The position numbers were made by a program, and so were the translations under genes. A stretch of DNA of 64,000 nucleotides from Oryzias latipes (Eukaryota; Chordata; Actinopteri; Beloniformes; Adrianichthyidae): assembly GCF_002234675.1 (NCBI RefSeq), contig NC_019879.2, positions 27,154,773 to 27,218,772 of the forward strand, given 5' to 3'. Shown piece after piece: positions 1 to 12,330 of the stretch; position 1 is the first letter of the stretch, and each line of letters opens with the position of its first letter. The notes beneath the pieces are model-generated. The model was not told the DNA's origin. It did no database searches and saw nothing but the letters and a program-made list of their open reading frames with translations.

Positions 1-769
1 TTTTGCTCTCTAATTTATTTAATTTTTCACCTGTCAGTAGCTGGTCTGACAAGTCTTTTAAGTGATTCACATTCTTTCAATAAATCCCTCTCTGTTTCCT
101 TTACAGCTGATTTCTCCATCCCTATTAGTCTGTCTTCCTTTCTCCGCTCCTGACAGCTAACTCTGCAAACCGCATCCAAGCTCAGTAAACCAATCAATCA
201 CTTGCAGCCTCTTGTGTCCACCTATTAATTCTTGCAGAACCTTTTCTGTTACAACATACATGAAACTAACTATACATGACAAGACACTGAAGATGAAAAT
301 ACCAGCAAATTAACTTCAAGCCATAAGCCAATTAGGTTATTGGCACTCGGAGAGAAACATATAGTCCCTCGTGATCATCAGCTTCTGCTCTCAATTAGAC
401 GTCTGCCGTGTATTTTCCATGTGTTTATTTAAGACTCTCTCCAATGAAAATTGTGTTTTCGACATGCTCTTGTGGCATTTTTCTGACGATGGAGGACACA
501 TATTAAGGACATTTAAGTTTAAAATTAAATTTCTGAGAGTTTTGATTAAAAATGTGTTGATTCTGAAATCTGATTTCACTGAACTGCCCAAGAACTTTAA
601 TGCACAACTAAAGCGACAAAAAAAGTTTTGTTAGAGATATTGCTTAAAATGAGACGTTTTTAAGATCCATCAATTCAAAACGTAACTCAATTTATTGAGT
701 GAAATGGGATATTAAAGGCAAAAACACATTTTGTTTTTGCAGTCTTTTCAATCAATTGATTTATTGACT
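1..769. other. AT-rich non-coding DNA, tmem163 intron side
   Basis: No gene is visible. This stretch lies left of tmem163 exon 2, so it is intronic if the gene continues out of the window. At about 455-520 the phrases for a 'gacatgctcttgtggcatt' core and 'ttctgacgatggaggacac' match the interior of the repeat family seen complete at 35006-35520, so a degraded partial copy is present. The short open frames here overlap on both strands and show no family resemblance. Confidence 0.5.
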
Positions 770-1045
770 ACAGATGAGAATCAGAATCTTTTATTATCAT
801 TATGCAGTTCACAACGGAAAAAAATTTCAGCAGCGCTTTTTCAATGAATAATTAAATAATTGCACATAGAAATGTTACAGTGCAGCCAGAGCATTGTCAA
901 CAGAGTAGAGTGACAGGGGAATAGTGGGTTATATTAAGTCTTTGTGTGTGTTTGCGTGGGGGGGGCATAATTGTGTCATTGGGGGGTTGGAGGGGGTGGC
1001 TGGACCTCACAACTCTGGGGAAGAAGCTGTTTCTCAGTCTGAGAT
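770..1045 (-). mobile_element. 3' fragment of an L2/Rex-like LINE, reverse orientation
   Basis: Read on the minus strand, about 1045 to 1010 encodes LRLRNSFFPR, which resembles the extreme C-terminus of fish L2/CR1-group LINE ORF2 (a KNSFYPRA-type ending). The plus strand carries the usual reverse 3' end, 'gaatcagaatcttttattatcat', at about 777-801. Only the 3' tip is present, as expected from 5' truncation during target-primed reverse transcription. Family assignment is from memory of such tails and was not searched. Confidence 0.5.
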
Positions 1046-1536
1046 CAACACAATTTTGATTAAAATTGTTGTAAATCAGGAGCAGACGTTGGAAAAAGAG
1101 CTTATTTGTGACATAGAAAATACAACTACATCCTTTTGCATCTTCGTTTAAATGTCTGCCATGAACCTGCAGCTCTATTGCAGTTTCGGGTCCCACACCA
1201 CCAGTTTCTAACTGGTAACCCACATGACATAAGACGGCTGATAGACGTGCAGGTCATGCCGTTTCTGCATGTGTTGGTTCTGACTCAATTCTACATCTGA
1301 CATGCAAGCTACTGTAGGTTCCCAACCATAACCTCACATTTACATCAATATGTTGTTTAACTTTAGAACCTCAGACTTCTGAAAGGTCATTTGGATGTCC
1401 AAAACCAGAGTGGGAAAGTGACAAATGTAAAAAAGTGTTTTGATCTGCTCCGATCCTCTAACATTCCCCAGTGTTGAAATAGATCAAAACCTCCTGTGCA
1501 CTGTAGCCAAGCGCCATATCTGAGCCCTAAGACTAC

Positions 1537-1807
1537 TTAAAGGTCCACTCCAGTGAACAGGTTTGGTGTTTTTAATAAGTTTTTGTGGCATTTTTTGATA
1601 ATGAGGACATACGGTGAGAGGGAAAATGGGCGGGGTTGCTTTGCCCCAATGGGCAATTCAAAGGTGAATTTCTAATGAATGCAGAAACTATGTCCTAGAA
1701 AAACAGCACCATGTTTTTGATTTGGGCTAAAAAACAACATAATCATAATTCAAAAACCACTGGAAACACTTATACAAAAGAACAAAAGATGATCCCAGTG
1801 GGACATT
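1537..1807 (+). repeat. Non-autonomous repeat family A (MITE-like), copy 1
   Basis: The copy starts with ttaaaggtccactcc and ends with agtgggacattat, which are roughly inverted. The interior shares 'gttttt(g)tggcattttt', 'gaggacat', 'gggcggggttgctttgc' and 'gggctaaaaaacaacataatc' with copies at 35006, 40435 and 52584. It has no coding capacity. The ends suggest a DNA transposon derivative, but no target duplication was confirmed. Confidence 0.55.
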
Positions 1808-3292
1808 ATATAAATGTAAGAACATTTTAAAGATTGCACTTTTTTTCTATATATATTGACAGTTTTTTCTTTTGTTATTTTTGTTGGACATGTAGGGGAA
1901 CTGTCTATAGATTAAAGAAACTGTATGGCTGTCAACATGACAAAATGTACTCATGTCCCTGAAATGATGTATCAAAGAAAAAAAACACTCATGATGGTGC
2001 TGTGATGGAAAAATCCCAGCACAAACTGCAACATACAGTTTGTAGTAACTGAAAGTCCTGGAAAACGTTCCTCTGTAAAAACGTTAAAATATTTAGAATA
2101 TAAGACATTATAAATGAAAAATTCAGAATTTGTCTCAGTTAAGATTTCTTTCAAAAAGTTGTGATTTCCTTTTAAACAAGAAAAATCACTTAATTGGAAA
2201 TATTATGTCTTAAAATAAGTATGTGTTGCTCAAAAAGAGAATTTTATATCTTTAAAGTAGTTATATTTATACATTATTCCCCCCAATAAATTCTATTTTA
2301 AGAGCTACAGCAGTACAAATCAATATCAACTTTGGATATTTAAAAGATTTAAAGAGTTCTGTGTTTTTTTGGGTTTTTATGTTGTTTTTGCTCATGTTCT
2401 GAGTTGTCAGTTGCACCAGTTTCAGGGCTTGATCCACATCTGTCTTCATTTTAGTTAATTACCCCTCAGTGCTCTCTAGGTTTTGGTCATGGTTCAGTAA
2501 ATTTATCAAATTTTTTACTTTCTGCCACCATTTTTAGGCCAGTTCCAGATAAAAAAAAAACAACCTTGTTTTTAAGTATTCAATCTATTTGATCAGGTTT
2601 AACTTTTTTTAACTTCTATCCGCTCTACAACTTTTAATTTTTTCCTAAAATCAACAGCTGAGATATTTAAGATCTCGGATCTGGAAATAAATACTTTTTT
2701 TTTTTTAGTGAGTTCAAATCTTTTTCCTTTCTTTCATCTCCTTACATACAAAGATAACCTCGATTCAAGGCAAAACACAAACTCAAATTGCTTAATTACA
2801 AAAAAAAACACATGATATTTATTTACATTTTCAAGTGTTGAAATTGCATTAATTTTCTGAAATCCTCCTTAAAACCCACGGCGAAGCCAAATTTCATCAG
2901 CGTGGTCTTCGCCTGAGGATGTGAGGCCTTCATCAATAACAACAACAAAAACTGAAAACTCATCTTTTAAGCTTTTTAGTAGTTTTCTCAGGGTTCGATA
3001 ATTAATTTAATCTATTTTAAATTTGTTGGGTGTGTTCTTTTTATTTAAATTTATTTAATTATTATTTAATTATTATAACTATTTATTTAATATTATTTAA
3101 AACTCCTTGTTTTATAGATTTGTATATCTTATAGGATTTTTTGTTAACTATGAATGATTGGTGAATGAGCAAATAGTTTCTAAGGATTTTCTTCATAAAA
3201 ACTTCCTAGTTTTGGAATCCCTCCTTTTGCAGTTTGGCTGGTGTAGTAGTCACACTTTTTAGGATAGTCTGCTTAAAAAATTAAAAGTAAAT
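1808..3292. other. AT-rich non-coding stretch
   Basis: Long A and T runs and poly-TTTAATT tracts (for example 3040-3110). No exon, RNA gene or recognisable element was seen. A short CG-containing segment near 2880-2935 has no clear identity. Confidence 0.5.
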
Positions 3293-3305
3293 ATGTTTAC
3301 TTTCA

Positions 3306-3675
3306 GGGCTGCACGGTGCCTCACAGCAAGAAGGCCCCTGGTTCAAGCCCCGGCTGGGGGACCTGAAACAGAACCTCAATGGGGGGACCTTTCTGTGTGG
3401 AGTTTGCATGTTCTCCCCGTGCATGCGTGGGTTCTCTCCGGGGTATCCGGCTTCCTCCCACCGTACAGAAACATGCTCCATAGGTTAATTGGTTAATCTA
3501 AATTGTCCCTAGGTGTGAGTGTGAGAGTGAATGGGTGTGTGATTAAGGACATTCTACCCTGCGACAGACTGGCGAGCTGTCCAGGGTGTCCCCTGCCTTC
3601 GCCCGCAAGGGGCCGGGATAGGCTCCAGCAGCCCCGTGATCCCAAAAGGGACTAAACGGAATAGAAAATGAATGA
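3306..3675 (+). mobile_element. tRNA-derived SINE of the DANA/Mermaid (V-SINE) type, with target duplication
   Basis: The body reads as a classic fish SINE: a tRNA-like head (gctgcacggtgcctcacagcaagaaggcccctggttcaagcc, read in pieces), then 'tgtggagtttgcatgttctc', 'ggcttcctcccac', 'taaattgtcc', 'ctgtccagggtgt', 'gggataggctccagc', and an AATG-rich tail. It is flanked by an exact 13-bp direct repeat, atgtttactttca, at 3293-3305 and 3676-3688. The Pol III B box lies in the 'ggttcaagcc' segment. The family name is from memory; the SINE nature and the duplication are seen directly. Confidence 0.85.
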
Positions 3676-4160
3676 ATGTTTACTTTCAAACTTGTCATGC
3701 TGTTGTGAAGTGCATTTGTTATGAGTCACATAAGTCTTTCCAGTTGAAAACGTCTGAAAAAAAGTCTGTAAAGTAAAAGAAAATTAATTTTATTACAGAT
3801 TTTGCTTCAGTTGCTTTCAAGATTAAAAAAACTAAATACATTTATTGTCTTAAAGCAAATTTACCGAAATCTTACCAAAAAAGGTTCTAAAGTTTTGTCT
3901 TTTACTGAGTGGAGTTAAAATATTTAACTAGCAGTTAACAGCAGCAGATTTTCTCCTGCACATAGCTGGGTTAACTCTGTTTCAGAGCTAACTTTGTAAA
4001 TGCTTCGTGATTCTGCTTCTGCTCTCAGCTGCAAACTTGTGCCACACATCGGCGTCTGAAAGATATTTTATTTATAACTGAGTCTCAGCTTTTATTTTAT
4101 GTATCTGGGTTAAATTAGCTCTACAGCAGAGGCAGAGGGAGATCAAGCCAGTGCTTTGGC

Positions 4161-4510
4161 TCATGATGGAGGAACCAGGTGCAGACTTTGCGACAGAAAA
4201 CACGGGCATGGGATCACTTTTATTGATAAAAAGCACAGTTGGTGCAAAGTCAACCATAAAAAGAGTGTAAAACAAAAAAATGTTTGCTCAAAAAAGTGGC
4301 TACTTTAAAATTAGACATAATAAAATCCTTTATTTACACTTTTTCATTCGGTTATTCTCCTTCCATCATGCCAAAAAGTTCCTATATATCTACTTTTCTC
4401 TTTCTATTCCTCACCAAATAATTCCCTGACTGCCTCTACTTTTTTTATTTCCATCTTCCCCTCCTGCAGCCTCCTCTTTGCTCAAACAACAAATCGTTGC
4501 TGGCGATGGC
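4161..4510. repeat. Unclassified ~350-bp repeat, unit 1 (pairs with 8567-8914)
   Basis: Begins tcatgatggaggaaccaggt and ends near aacaaatcgttgctggcga. The same order of phrases recurs in direct orientation at 8567-8914, clearly diverged. The pair flanks the SINE/RTE block at 4980-8441. No coding potential is visible. It may be a dispersed family member or an old local duplication. Confidence 0.65.
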
Positions 4511-5297
4511 ACTGATGGATCATGTAGCAGCCTATTAGTATGCAGGAGTACGGCCCGGTCCTAGAAGTCCTGTAAGGCAATCTAAAAATCATTGCTGTCA
4601 GTGCGTTGTTTGTTCGCAGCTTTGAATATGGAGCAGCTCTTTCTGTGGCTGCTTAGCCATGCAGAATGAAACCAGGCATCGCGTAAACATGATGCAGAGC
4701 TACTCTTTTTGCAGCAGTCATCATCTGTTCTTAACTTATAAATAAAATAAAATATATAAATAAAACTCCTGAAAATTAACATGAAACCTTGTGCATATTT
4801 TATGAACATTGCTGCAGACCTACAGGGTACTTCCTCCAATGCAAACATGCAGAAATGAGAGAGTAGGACGCGAGCAAAGACGATGCAAAAGGATCTTTTA
4901 GCCTTTTGTTCAATACTTGACATTTCTACTACAAGAAAAATGCTACCACTGTATTTATTTTTAGTTTTACAAATTACTTTTACAGGGTGGTGCATGGTGG
5001 TGTTGGTACTCTCACCTCACAGCGGGAGGGTTTGCATCCCAGCAGGCACCTTTCTATGTTGAGTTCTCTTTGTGCATGTGTGGGTTTTCTCCGGGAAACT
5101 CTGGTTTCCTCCCACAGCCCAAAGTCATGCTTCAAAGGTTTATTGATGGTTCCAAATTGTCTCGTGGGTGTGGTCGTGTGACCTTTTGATAGACGGGGGT
5201 CCAGACCAGGGTGTATCCTAACAGTAGCTAGGATAGGCTCCAGCAACCCTGTGAGACCCCCCCCCCCGACAAAATAAAAGTGGAGGTTCAGAAAATT

Positions 5298-8200
5298 CTT
5301 CTTTCTCTTTCGGCTTTTCCCATCAGGGGTCGCCACAGCGAATCATCGTTTTCCACCTCACTCTATCATGAACATCTTCTACCCTAACGTTAGCCAACTT
5401 CATGTCCTCTGTTAAGACATCCATATATCTCCTCTTTGGCCGTCCTCTTGCCCTCTGGCCAGGCAGCTCCATCTCCAACATCCTTCTACCAATATAACCA
5501 CTATCCCTCCTCTGAACATGTCCAAACCATCTCAGTCTGGCTTCTCTGACTTTGTCGCTAACACAGGCAACATGAGCCGTCCCTCTGATGTACTCGTTCC
5601 TTATCCTGTCTAACCTGGTCACTCCTAAGGAGAACCTCAACATCTTCATCTCTGCTACCTCCATCTCAGCCTCTTGTCTCTGTCTCACTGCTACCGTCTC
5701 TAACCCATAGAGCAGAGCTGGTCTCACCACTGTCTTGTACACCTTTCCTTTGAGTCTTGCTGACACTCTTCTGTCACACAACACTCCTGACACTTTCCTC
5801 CAACCGCTCCAACCTGCCTGCACTCGCCTCTTCACCTCTTTTCCACAATCCCCATCACACTGAACTGTTGACCCCAAGTACTTAAACTCCTGCACCTTCT
5901 TCACCTCAGCCCCCTGTAACCTAACGCTTCTACCTTGATCCCTCTCGTTCAGACACATGTATTCTGTCTTACTACGACTGACCTTCATGCCTCTTCTGTC
6001 CAGAGCAAACCTCCACCTCTCTAGCTGTTCCTCCACCTGCTCTCTACTCTCACTGGAAATTACAATGTCATCCGCAAACATCATTGTCCAGGGATCGTCT
6101 GTCAGCCTGTCCATCAGCATAGCAAACAAAAAAGGACTCAAAGCTGATCCTTGGTGTAGTCCCACCTCCACCTTGAACTCCTCTGTCTGACCTACAGCAC
6201 ATCTCACCACCGTCATACTTCTCTCATACATGTCCTGAACTACTCTGACATACTTCTCTGCCACTCCAGACGACATCATACAGTACCACAGCTCCTCCCT
6301 CGGCACCCTGTCATACGCCTTCTCTAAATCTACGAACACACAATGCAGCTCCTTCTGACCTTCTCTGTACTTTTCCATCAACATTCTCAAAGCAAAAATG
6401 GCATCAGTGGTGCTCTTACGGGGCATGAAACCATACTGCTGCTCACAAATCTCCACCTCTTTCCTAAGCCTGGCTTCCACTACTCTTTCCCACAGCTTCA
6501 TTGTGTGGCTCATCAACTTTATTCCTCTATAGTTGCTGCAGTTCTGCATGTCACCCTTGTTCTTAAAGATCGGAACCAGAACGCTTCTCCTCCATTCCTC
6601 AGGCATCTTCTCACTCTCTAAAATCCTATTGAACAACCTTGTTAGAAATTCCACTGCTGTCTCTCCTAAGCACTTCCATACCTCCACAGGTACGTCATCA
6701 GGACCAACGGCCTTTCCGCTCTTCATCCTTTTCAGAGCCTTCCTAACCTCATCCTTTCCAATCTCTGCTACTTCCTGCTCCACAACAACCACATCTTCCT
6801 CCCTTCTTTCCCTGTCATTTTCCTCGTTCATCAGCTCCTCAAAATACTCCTTCCATCTTTTCTGTACACTCTCTTGGGTTGTTAGCACCTTTCCATCTCT
6901 GTCCTTTATCACCCTTACCTGTTGCACGTCCTTCCCATCTCTGTCTCTCTGTCTGGCTAGTCTGTACAAGTCCTTCTCTCCTTCCTTTGTGTCTAACCTG
7001 TCATATAGCTCATCGTAAGCTTTCTGTTTGGCCTTTGCCACCTCTCTCTTCACTCTACGCTGCGCTTCCTTGTACTCCTGTCTACCTTCCTCAGTCCTTT
7101 CTACATCCCACTTCCTTTTAGCCAACCTCTTCCTCTGGACGCATTCCTGTACTTCCTCATTCCCCCACCAAGTCTCTTTACCGTCTTTCCTCTTTCCAGA
7201 TGACACACCTAGCACCTTCCTACCTGTTTCCCTGATAATCTCTGCTGTAGTTTCCCAGTCATCTGGAAGCTCATCCTGACCACCCAGGACCTGCCTCAAC
7301 TTCTGCCTAAATTCCTCACAAGTTTCTTCATTCTGTAGCTTCCACCACTTGGTCTTCTTTTCTGTTTTCCCTATCTTCTTCTTCCTGACCTCCAGAATCA
7401 TCTTACACACCACCATGCGGTGCTGTCTGGCTACACTCTCTCCTACCACCACTTTGCAGTCATTAACCTCTCTCAAATGACCTCGTCTACATAGGATGTA
7501 GTCCACCTGGGTACTCCTACCTCCACTTCTGTATGTCACTCTATGTTCCTCTCTCTTCTGGAAGTAAGTGTTGACTACAGCCATTTCCATCCTCTTCGCA
7601 AAGTCCACCACCATCTGTCCCTCCAGATTCCTTTCCTTCACACCAAACCTGCCCATCACCTCCTCATCACCTCTATTGCCCTCACCAACATGCCCATTAA
7701 AGTCTGCTCCAATAACAACTCTCTCTCCTCTGGGAAAACTCTCTATGACCTCATCCAACTCACTCCAGAATCTCTCCTTCACTTCTAACTCACAGCCAAC
7801 CTGTGGCGCATACCCACTGACTACACTCACCATCACCCACTTCAATTTCTAACTTTAGGCTCATCATCCTGTCTGAGACTCTTTTCACCTCTAGAACACT
7901 GTTTACAAACTCCCCCTTCAGAATCACTCCTACCCCGTTTCTCTTCCTATCAACACCATGATAGAACAGTTTGTATCCTCCTCCAATACTACGTGCCTTG
8001 CTGCCCTTCCACCTTGTCTCCTGCACACACAGTACATCTACCTTCCTTCTCTCCATCATGTTTGCCAGCTCTCTGCCTTTCCCTGTCATTGTGCCAACGT
8101 TAAGAGTCCCTATTCTCAAACCTATGTTCCTGCCTTTTCCCTTCTCTCTCTGGCCACAGACCCTTCTGCCTCCTCTCTTTCTTCGACCAACAGTAGTCAA

Positions 8201-8415
8201 ATTTCCACCGACACCCTGTAGGTTAACAGCATCGGTGGCGGTCGTTGTTAACCCGGGCCTCGACCGATCCGGTATGTCTAAAGTGTTGTGGATGATTCGC
8301 ATGGTTATTTTGGCAATTTTTACGCCGGATGCCCTTCCTGACGCAACCCTCTCTATTTATCCGGGCTTGGGACCGGCACAGAAGTTACTGGCTTGCAACC
8401 CCTGTGGCTAGATTG
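5298..8415 (-). mobile_element. RTE-clade non-LTR retrotransposon, near full length
   Basis: An exact 17-bp direct repeat, tggaggttcagaaaatt, occurs at 5281-5297 and 8416-8432. Read on the minus strand the element opens with a 5' segment containing 'ccggtcccaagcccggataa' and 'gtcaggaagggcatccggcg', encodes an AP-endonuclease followed by a reverse transcriptase, and ends 'gctgtggcgacccctgatgg...aaagccgaaagagaaagaag' at its 3' tip. That short 3' end and the protein order are typical of fish RTE elements. The length is about 3.1 kb, close to complete for the clade. Only one frame break was seen, so the copy looks fairly young. Confidence 0.92.
5323..8302 (-). pseudogene. RTE endonuclease/reverse transcriptase polyprotein, one frameshift
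   Basis: Two overlapping minus-strand frames make up one protein. The upstream frame (8302 to 7790, 170 codons) carries AP-endonuclease motifs GTLNVGTM and VQETRW. The downstream frame (7845 to 5323, 840 codons) continues the endonuclease (VSGYAPQVG, VIGADFNGHVG, QVDYI) and then the reverse transcriptase: VGPDDVPVEVWK, NYRGIKLMSHTMKLWERV, YGFMPRKSTTDAI, FVDLEKAYDRVPRE, GLHQGSALSPFLFAMLMD, the catalytic MMFADDIVI, and FKYLGSTV. A GRPKRRYMDVLTEDMK segment lies near the end. The frames switch around 7835-7845, in the codons after LKLEIE, so this copy cannot make the full protein by normal translation. The segment just before FADD (DRLTDDPWTMM) looks a few residues short of the usual RTE spacing; that is a memory-based comparison. 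Confidence 0.88.
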
Positions 8416-8566
8416 GAGGTTCAGAAAATTGATGGATGGAAATTACTTGTAGTCTGACGTGAAGTCACGACATCTGGATTTTTATTCCTACAGTCTTCCT
8501 ATTTTATTTATATGGTGCCCTTATGCCACACTCTAGTAGTTAGTCAAGGCCGTGTCACACAGCCAC

Positions 8567-8914
8567 TCATGATGGAGGAACCAGGTGCAGACTTTGACAC
8601 AGAAAACAGGGACATGAGATGACTATTATTGAGAAAAATTACAGTTGGTGCAAAAAGTCAACCGTAAAAGGAGTGTAGAAATTTCTTTTGCACAAAAAAG
8701 TGATTATTTCAATTTACACATGAAAAAAACCTCAATTAAAATCCTTTAGTTTCAATATCTTATTTGGCTAGTCTCATTCCATCATCTCAAAAAGTTTCCT
8801 GTTTATTTACTTTTCTTTTTCTATTCCTCACCCTGCCAGCCTCTATTTTTTTTCTTTCCATCTTCTGTTCTTGCAGCCTCCTCTATGCTTAAATAACAAA
8901 TCATAGCTGGCGAC
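8567..8914. repeat. Unclassified ~350-bp repeat, unit 2 (pairs with 4161-4510)
   Basis: Direct-orientation partner of 4161-4510: tcatgatggaggaaccagg at the left, 'acagttggtgcaaa', 'aaaatccttta', 'ctattcctcacc', 'gcagcctcctct' in the same order, and aacaaatcatagctggcga at the right. Substitutions and small indels are scattered through it, so the two copies are old. Confidence 0.65.
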
Positions 8915-11900
8915 CAGATTGAAAAGCCATGTAATACATTTTGTACATATTGCACTGCTAATGATTGGTCATACATGAAAATACGCTGAGAAAGTTAGAA
9001 AAATTGTGGTCTTTCCGTTGAATTTTCACAGATGTGTCACAATTGAACCTTGGAAAAAGTCAGAATAAACCATGAAAAGAACACGTAAATCAACATAGAA
9101 CATGAACCATACGTGATCATCGCAGTGTTTATTTGTAATTCATTGGTGATTTGTGCGTCATTTGCATAATTCTAACGTCATATATGGAACATATACGCGA
9201 TAAAAAATGTATACATCAGTTGTACATGCGTGAAAAGTCCACTAGACATACGTGGCACGGCGAAAACCTACACATTTGCTAATGCAAAAAAAATCGCACA
9301 TAATTGCGTAAGATTAACATAATTGTATATTATAGTAACTATTACCTGTCGCCCGCAGTATGCCCAAAGAAAACATGCATAAACGTTTTTGCTCTATGGG
9401 TTTACAGATCGGTAAATGACCTTGATATTTCATGCAGCCCCCCCCATGCCCGCGCCCATTTACCACGGCTCGTATCCACCCAGAAAGGTAAACTCTAAAA
9501 ATGGTTTCTGTGGAAACTAAACGGCCCAGACACAGTTAGAGCTCACAACAAAAGCGACTGTAGCAGAAACTCAGTTTAGTTTTCAAGTGTCAAAACTAGA
9601 AAGGTAAACATGTCTTTTAAAAGAATGCTTTTATCTGCTACGATTCTCTGTTGAAATGCAGCAAAACATCACATGGACCACAACCAGGCGCTGCATCCTG
9701 AGGAAACGTCATGATGTGATGAGCTAAGAATCAAAAATGTGAGTTCCTGGAGACAAAGCCAGAGATTTCCAAACAAACATGAACCAGCTTTAGTGACAGT
9801 CGAATGATTTGTGTGTGAGCGAGTGACACGCAATTTCACGCCAACTTTAGTCCGACACAGATTCAGCAAATTTCCAGATGCCGTAATTTCTTCCTATTCC
9901 TTTTTTTTGTTGTGCAGTGTGATCTAAAGGAGTATATTAACAGGAAGGATAGAAAAAAAATCCCTCCAACTCCGAAAAGGAGGGCCCTGTGGAAAATAAT
10001 AGAATTCTGAAACACTCAAAGAAGTCCAAATGGCAGTTGGAATAGACTTCATCCCAGTTTTATTTATTCTTCCACAATGACCTCTCACACCATAATCATC
10101 AGCAGAGAATAGGACCTGTGCATCAAGTGCATGACCATGCATGCATTAGCCCACTGACCGACGTCCCCCTCGGTCCCTGTGCTCTCTTCTCACTCTGAGC
10201 CTGATATGTGTGATAAGCCGGAAAGATTTGTAGCACTTTCACAAGTGAACAGGAAGCCACAAAAGGTCCCAGAAGAAACGCTGAGCTAACAGAGGCCGCT
10301 GTTCATGACCGAGACCCTGGAGAAGCAACACAATGGAAAGTGGAGCAGAGAAAGAGAACCCTGAGCCCCTGTAAATGTTAAGAATTGTCTAAAGGTCACA
10401 GAATGGCAGAGGATCCTTGGGATTTCCACAGACCGAAAAAATGAGAATGGAAAGAAAAGAAACAGAGTAAATGCTGAAAGAATGCTAACTCTTTAGTTCT
10501 TTAAAGCAACTTGTTTTTATTAGAATATATGTCTATGCGAAGAAAAATTGTACCCGGCACTCTGCAAGTGACAATAAAACATCTTCACCAAAACTCAAGC
10601 ATAAAGAAAAACAAGATCAAAAGAAAAAATTGGGAGGATGGAGGGACTCTGAGGCAAAGAGAAAGTAGGCCAGGAGGAAAAGGAATGCCAGAGTTCTTTA
10701 AAGTTGAGCCATCACAGCTGCTGAATCCCTGCCGCTGCCTGCCAGAACTCATCCTGCCCTCTTCATCACCACGTGCAGCAACACCTTTCTGGAGCCTCGC
10801 TCCATCTTATCCATCTGTCTCCCACCCGTACCAGTCAGTCCCACTTCGTCTCTCTGACTCAGGTCTAGAATGAATGAATTCCCTGTAAGTCCATGCTGGT
10901 TGGTGGAAACCATTCAGCGTCTTTGTTTGTTTTAACCCACTCAAGAAAATGTCAAATTTGCATCTTCAATACCTAATTTACATTTTTTAAATTGCCTTAG
11001 AAGTCAACAACTTTCATGAGTGCATTTATTAGTCTGTTCTTCTTTAGTTTAGTGAAGGCCTCTTTGTCAGCTCGGGTCTTAATAGCATCATTTATGCTTG
11101 ATAGTATATGCAAAATGCGTAACGCCTAGCCAGGATGACAAAGCAATAAATAGATATCATGAGGCTGATGTTGAAACCATCCCTTCTTTCCTGTCACAAC
11201 ACTAGATCTTTTCTGAGGAGCCAGAAGAAGTTTCCAATATCAAATCAAGGAACAGGCATTTTTGGGCAAAATTAAAAGAAAAAGAAAATACTTCTTCCGT
11301 TTGACATTTTTTAGAATGCAAAAGTTTACAGTAAAATGGGCTGCCTGTGTGTTATAGCTCAGCTGCATTTCCCCTCTTTAATAACCAATACTATCTTACT
11401 CAACATTGGAGAATTTGACATTTTAAAAGATAAACTGATGAGTAAAAAGACTGTGCTTGTTTGGTCCAACATCAGGAGGTAAACCACAACTTCACAGCTG
11501 ATGTCTAAAATTGCAGCAGAGCTTTGACATTGAGAGCCGATACAAATCAGCTTATGAGATGTTTGGCCGTGACCAGTCATTCATTTTTCCCCACCAGGTT
11601 GACCTTCAACACGTCAGTGTCGCAACGGCTCACATGCTCTCGGCAGACGTCAAAGCAGCCGTGTTCAAAACATTCTATAAAGCAGACATTATTTCAGAAA
11701 AACGTATCATGGTTTCATAAATGAAACTAGTTTGAGGTTGTGCTTTATGTGAGTTTTCACACAAGTCATGTGATGGCAGTGAACTTAAAAAAAAACACAC
11801 ACACAACATCTGTGATGGTTGGGACGCTTATGTGGTATCAGCAGCTAGCAGCTTTCCCCTCCATGGAGGAAATGAGGGCTACAGGTGACACTAAGGTCAA

Positions 11901-12230
11901 AAGGAGTCCAACCGAATACAATGGTTGAAACAAATCTTTTCAAATATTACTTGTATGAAAGTTTCAGGCCACTGGATATTTTTATTTTTGAGTTGTACTG
12001 GAAATTTGAATACCAGATTATAGTTTTGTCTCCAATCAATCACATTAAGATTGTATATGTCACCAATTTCTTTAAATTGGAAGCAAAGTCAATTACAACC
12101 CAACGTGGGTTCCAGATGATGTCATATGTCACAGTGACCAGTTGGAGATAAGATGTGTATTGTGAACTTGATAAGAATTGGTTAAAATTCCAGTGATTCA
12201 ATGGAAAAATGTCCACTGATGGATTGATGA
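8915..12230. other. Repeat-derived and unclassified intronic DNA
   Basis: No exon of tmem163 or any other gene could be read here on either strand. At about 9400-9500 the phrases 'gaccttgatatttcatgcag', 'gcccatttaccac' and 'cgtatccacc' match a family also seen at 19430-19510 and 62880-62970, so a partial repeat is present. The remaining open frames are short, overlap on both strands and have no recognisable motif. Confidence 0.45.
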
Positions 12231-12330
12231 ACTTGCAAACTCCCTCAGGATGAACCCCCCCCCCCATCATTAGCAGGGTTAGTTCCAGCAAACACGGGAC
12301 TCCAACCCGGTACGATACAGGTTTAGAAAA

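Larger units (their letters stand above)
4980..8441 (+). mobile_element. Second V-type SINE, split by an RTE insertion
   Basis: The SINE head and body are at 4980-5297 ('cacctcacagcggga', 'ttgagttctctttgtgcatg', 'ggtttcctcccacag', 'caaattgtc', 'cagaccagggtgtatcct', 'aggataggctccagcaacc') and its tail 'gatggatgg' is at 8433-8441. An exact 9-bp direct repeat, aaattactt, lies at 4971-4979 and 8442-8450 and is the best candidate target duplication. Between them sits the RTE element at 5298-8415 with its own 17-bp duplication, so the SINE landed first. Confidence 0.8.

Noticed and set aside
6533..7018. 161-codon plus-strand frame in the RTE
   Set aside because: Opposite strand of the reverse-transcriptase frame.
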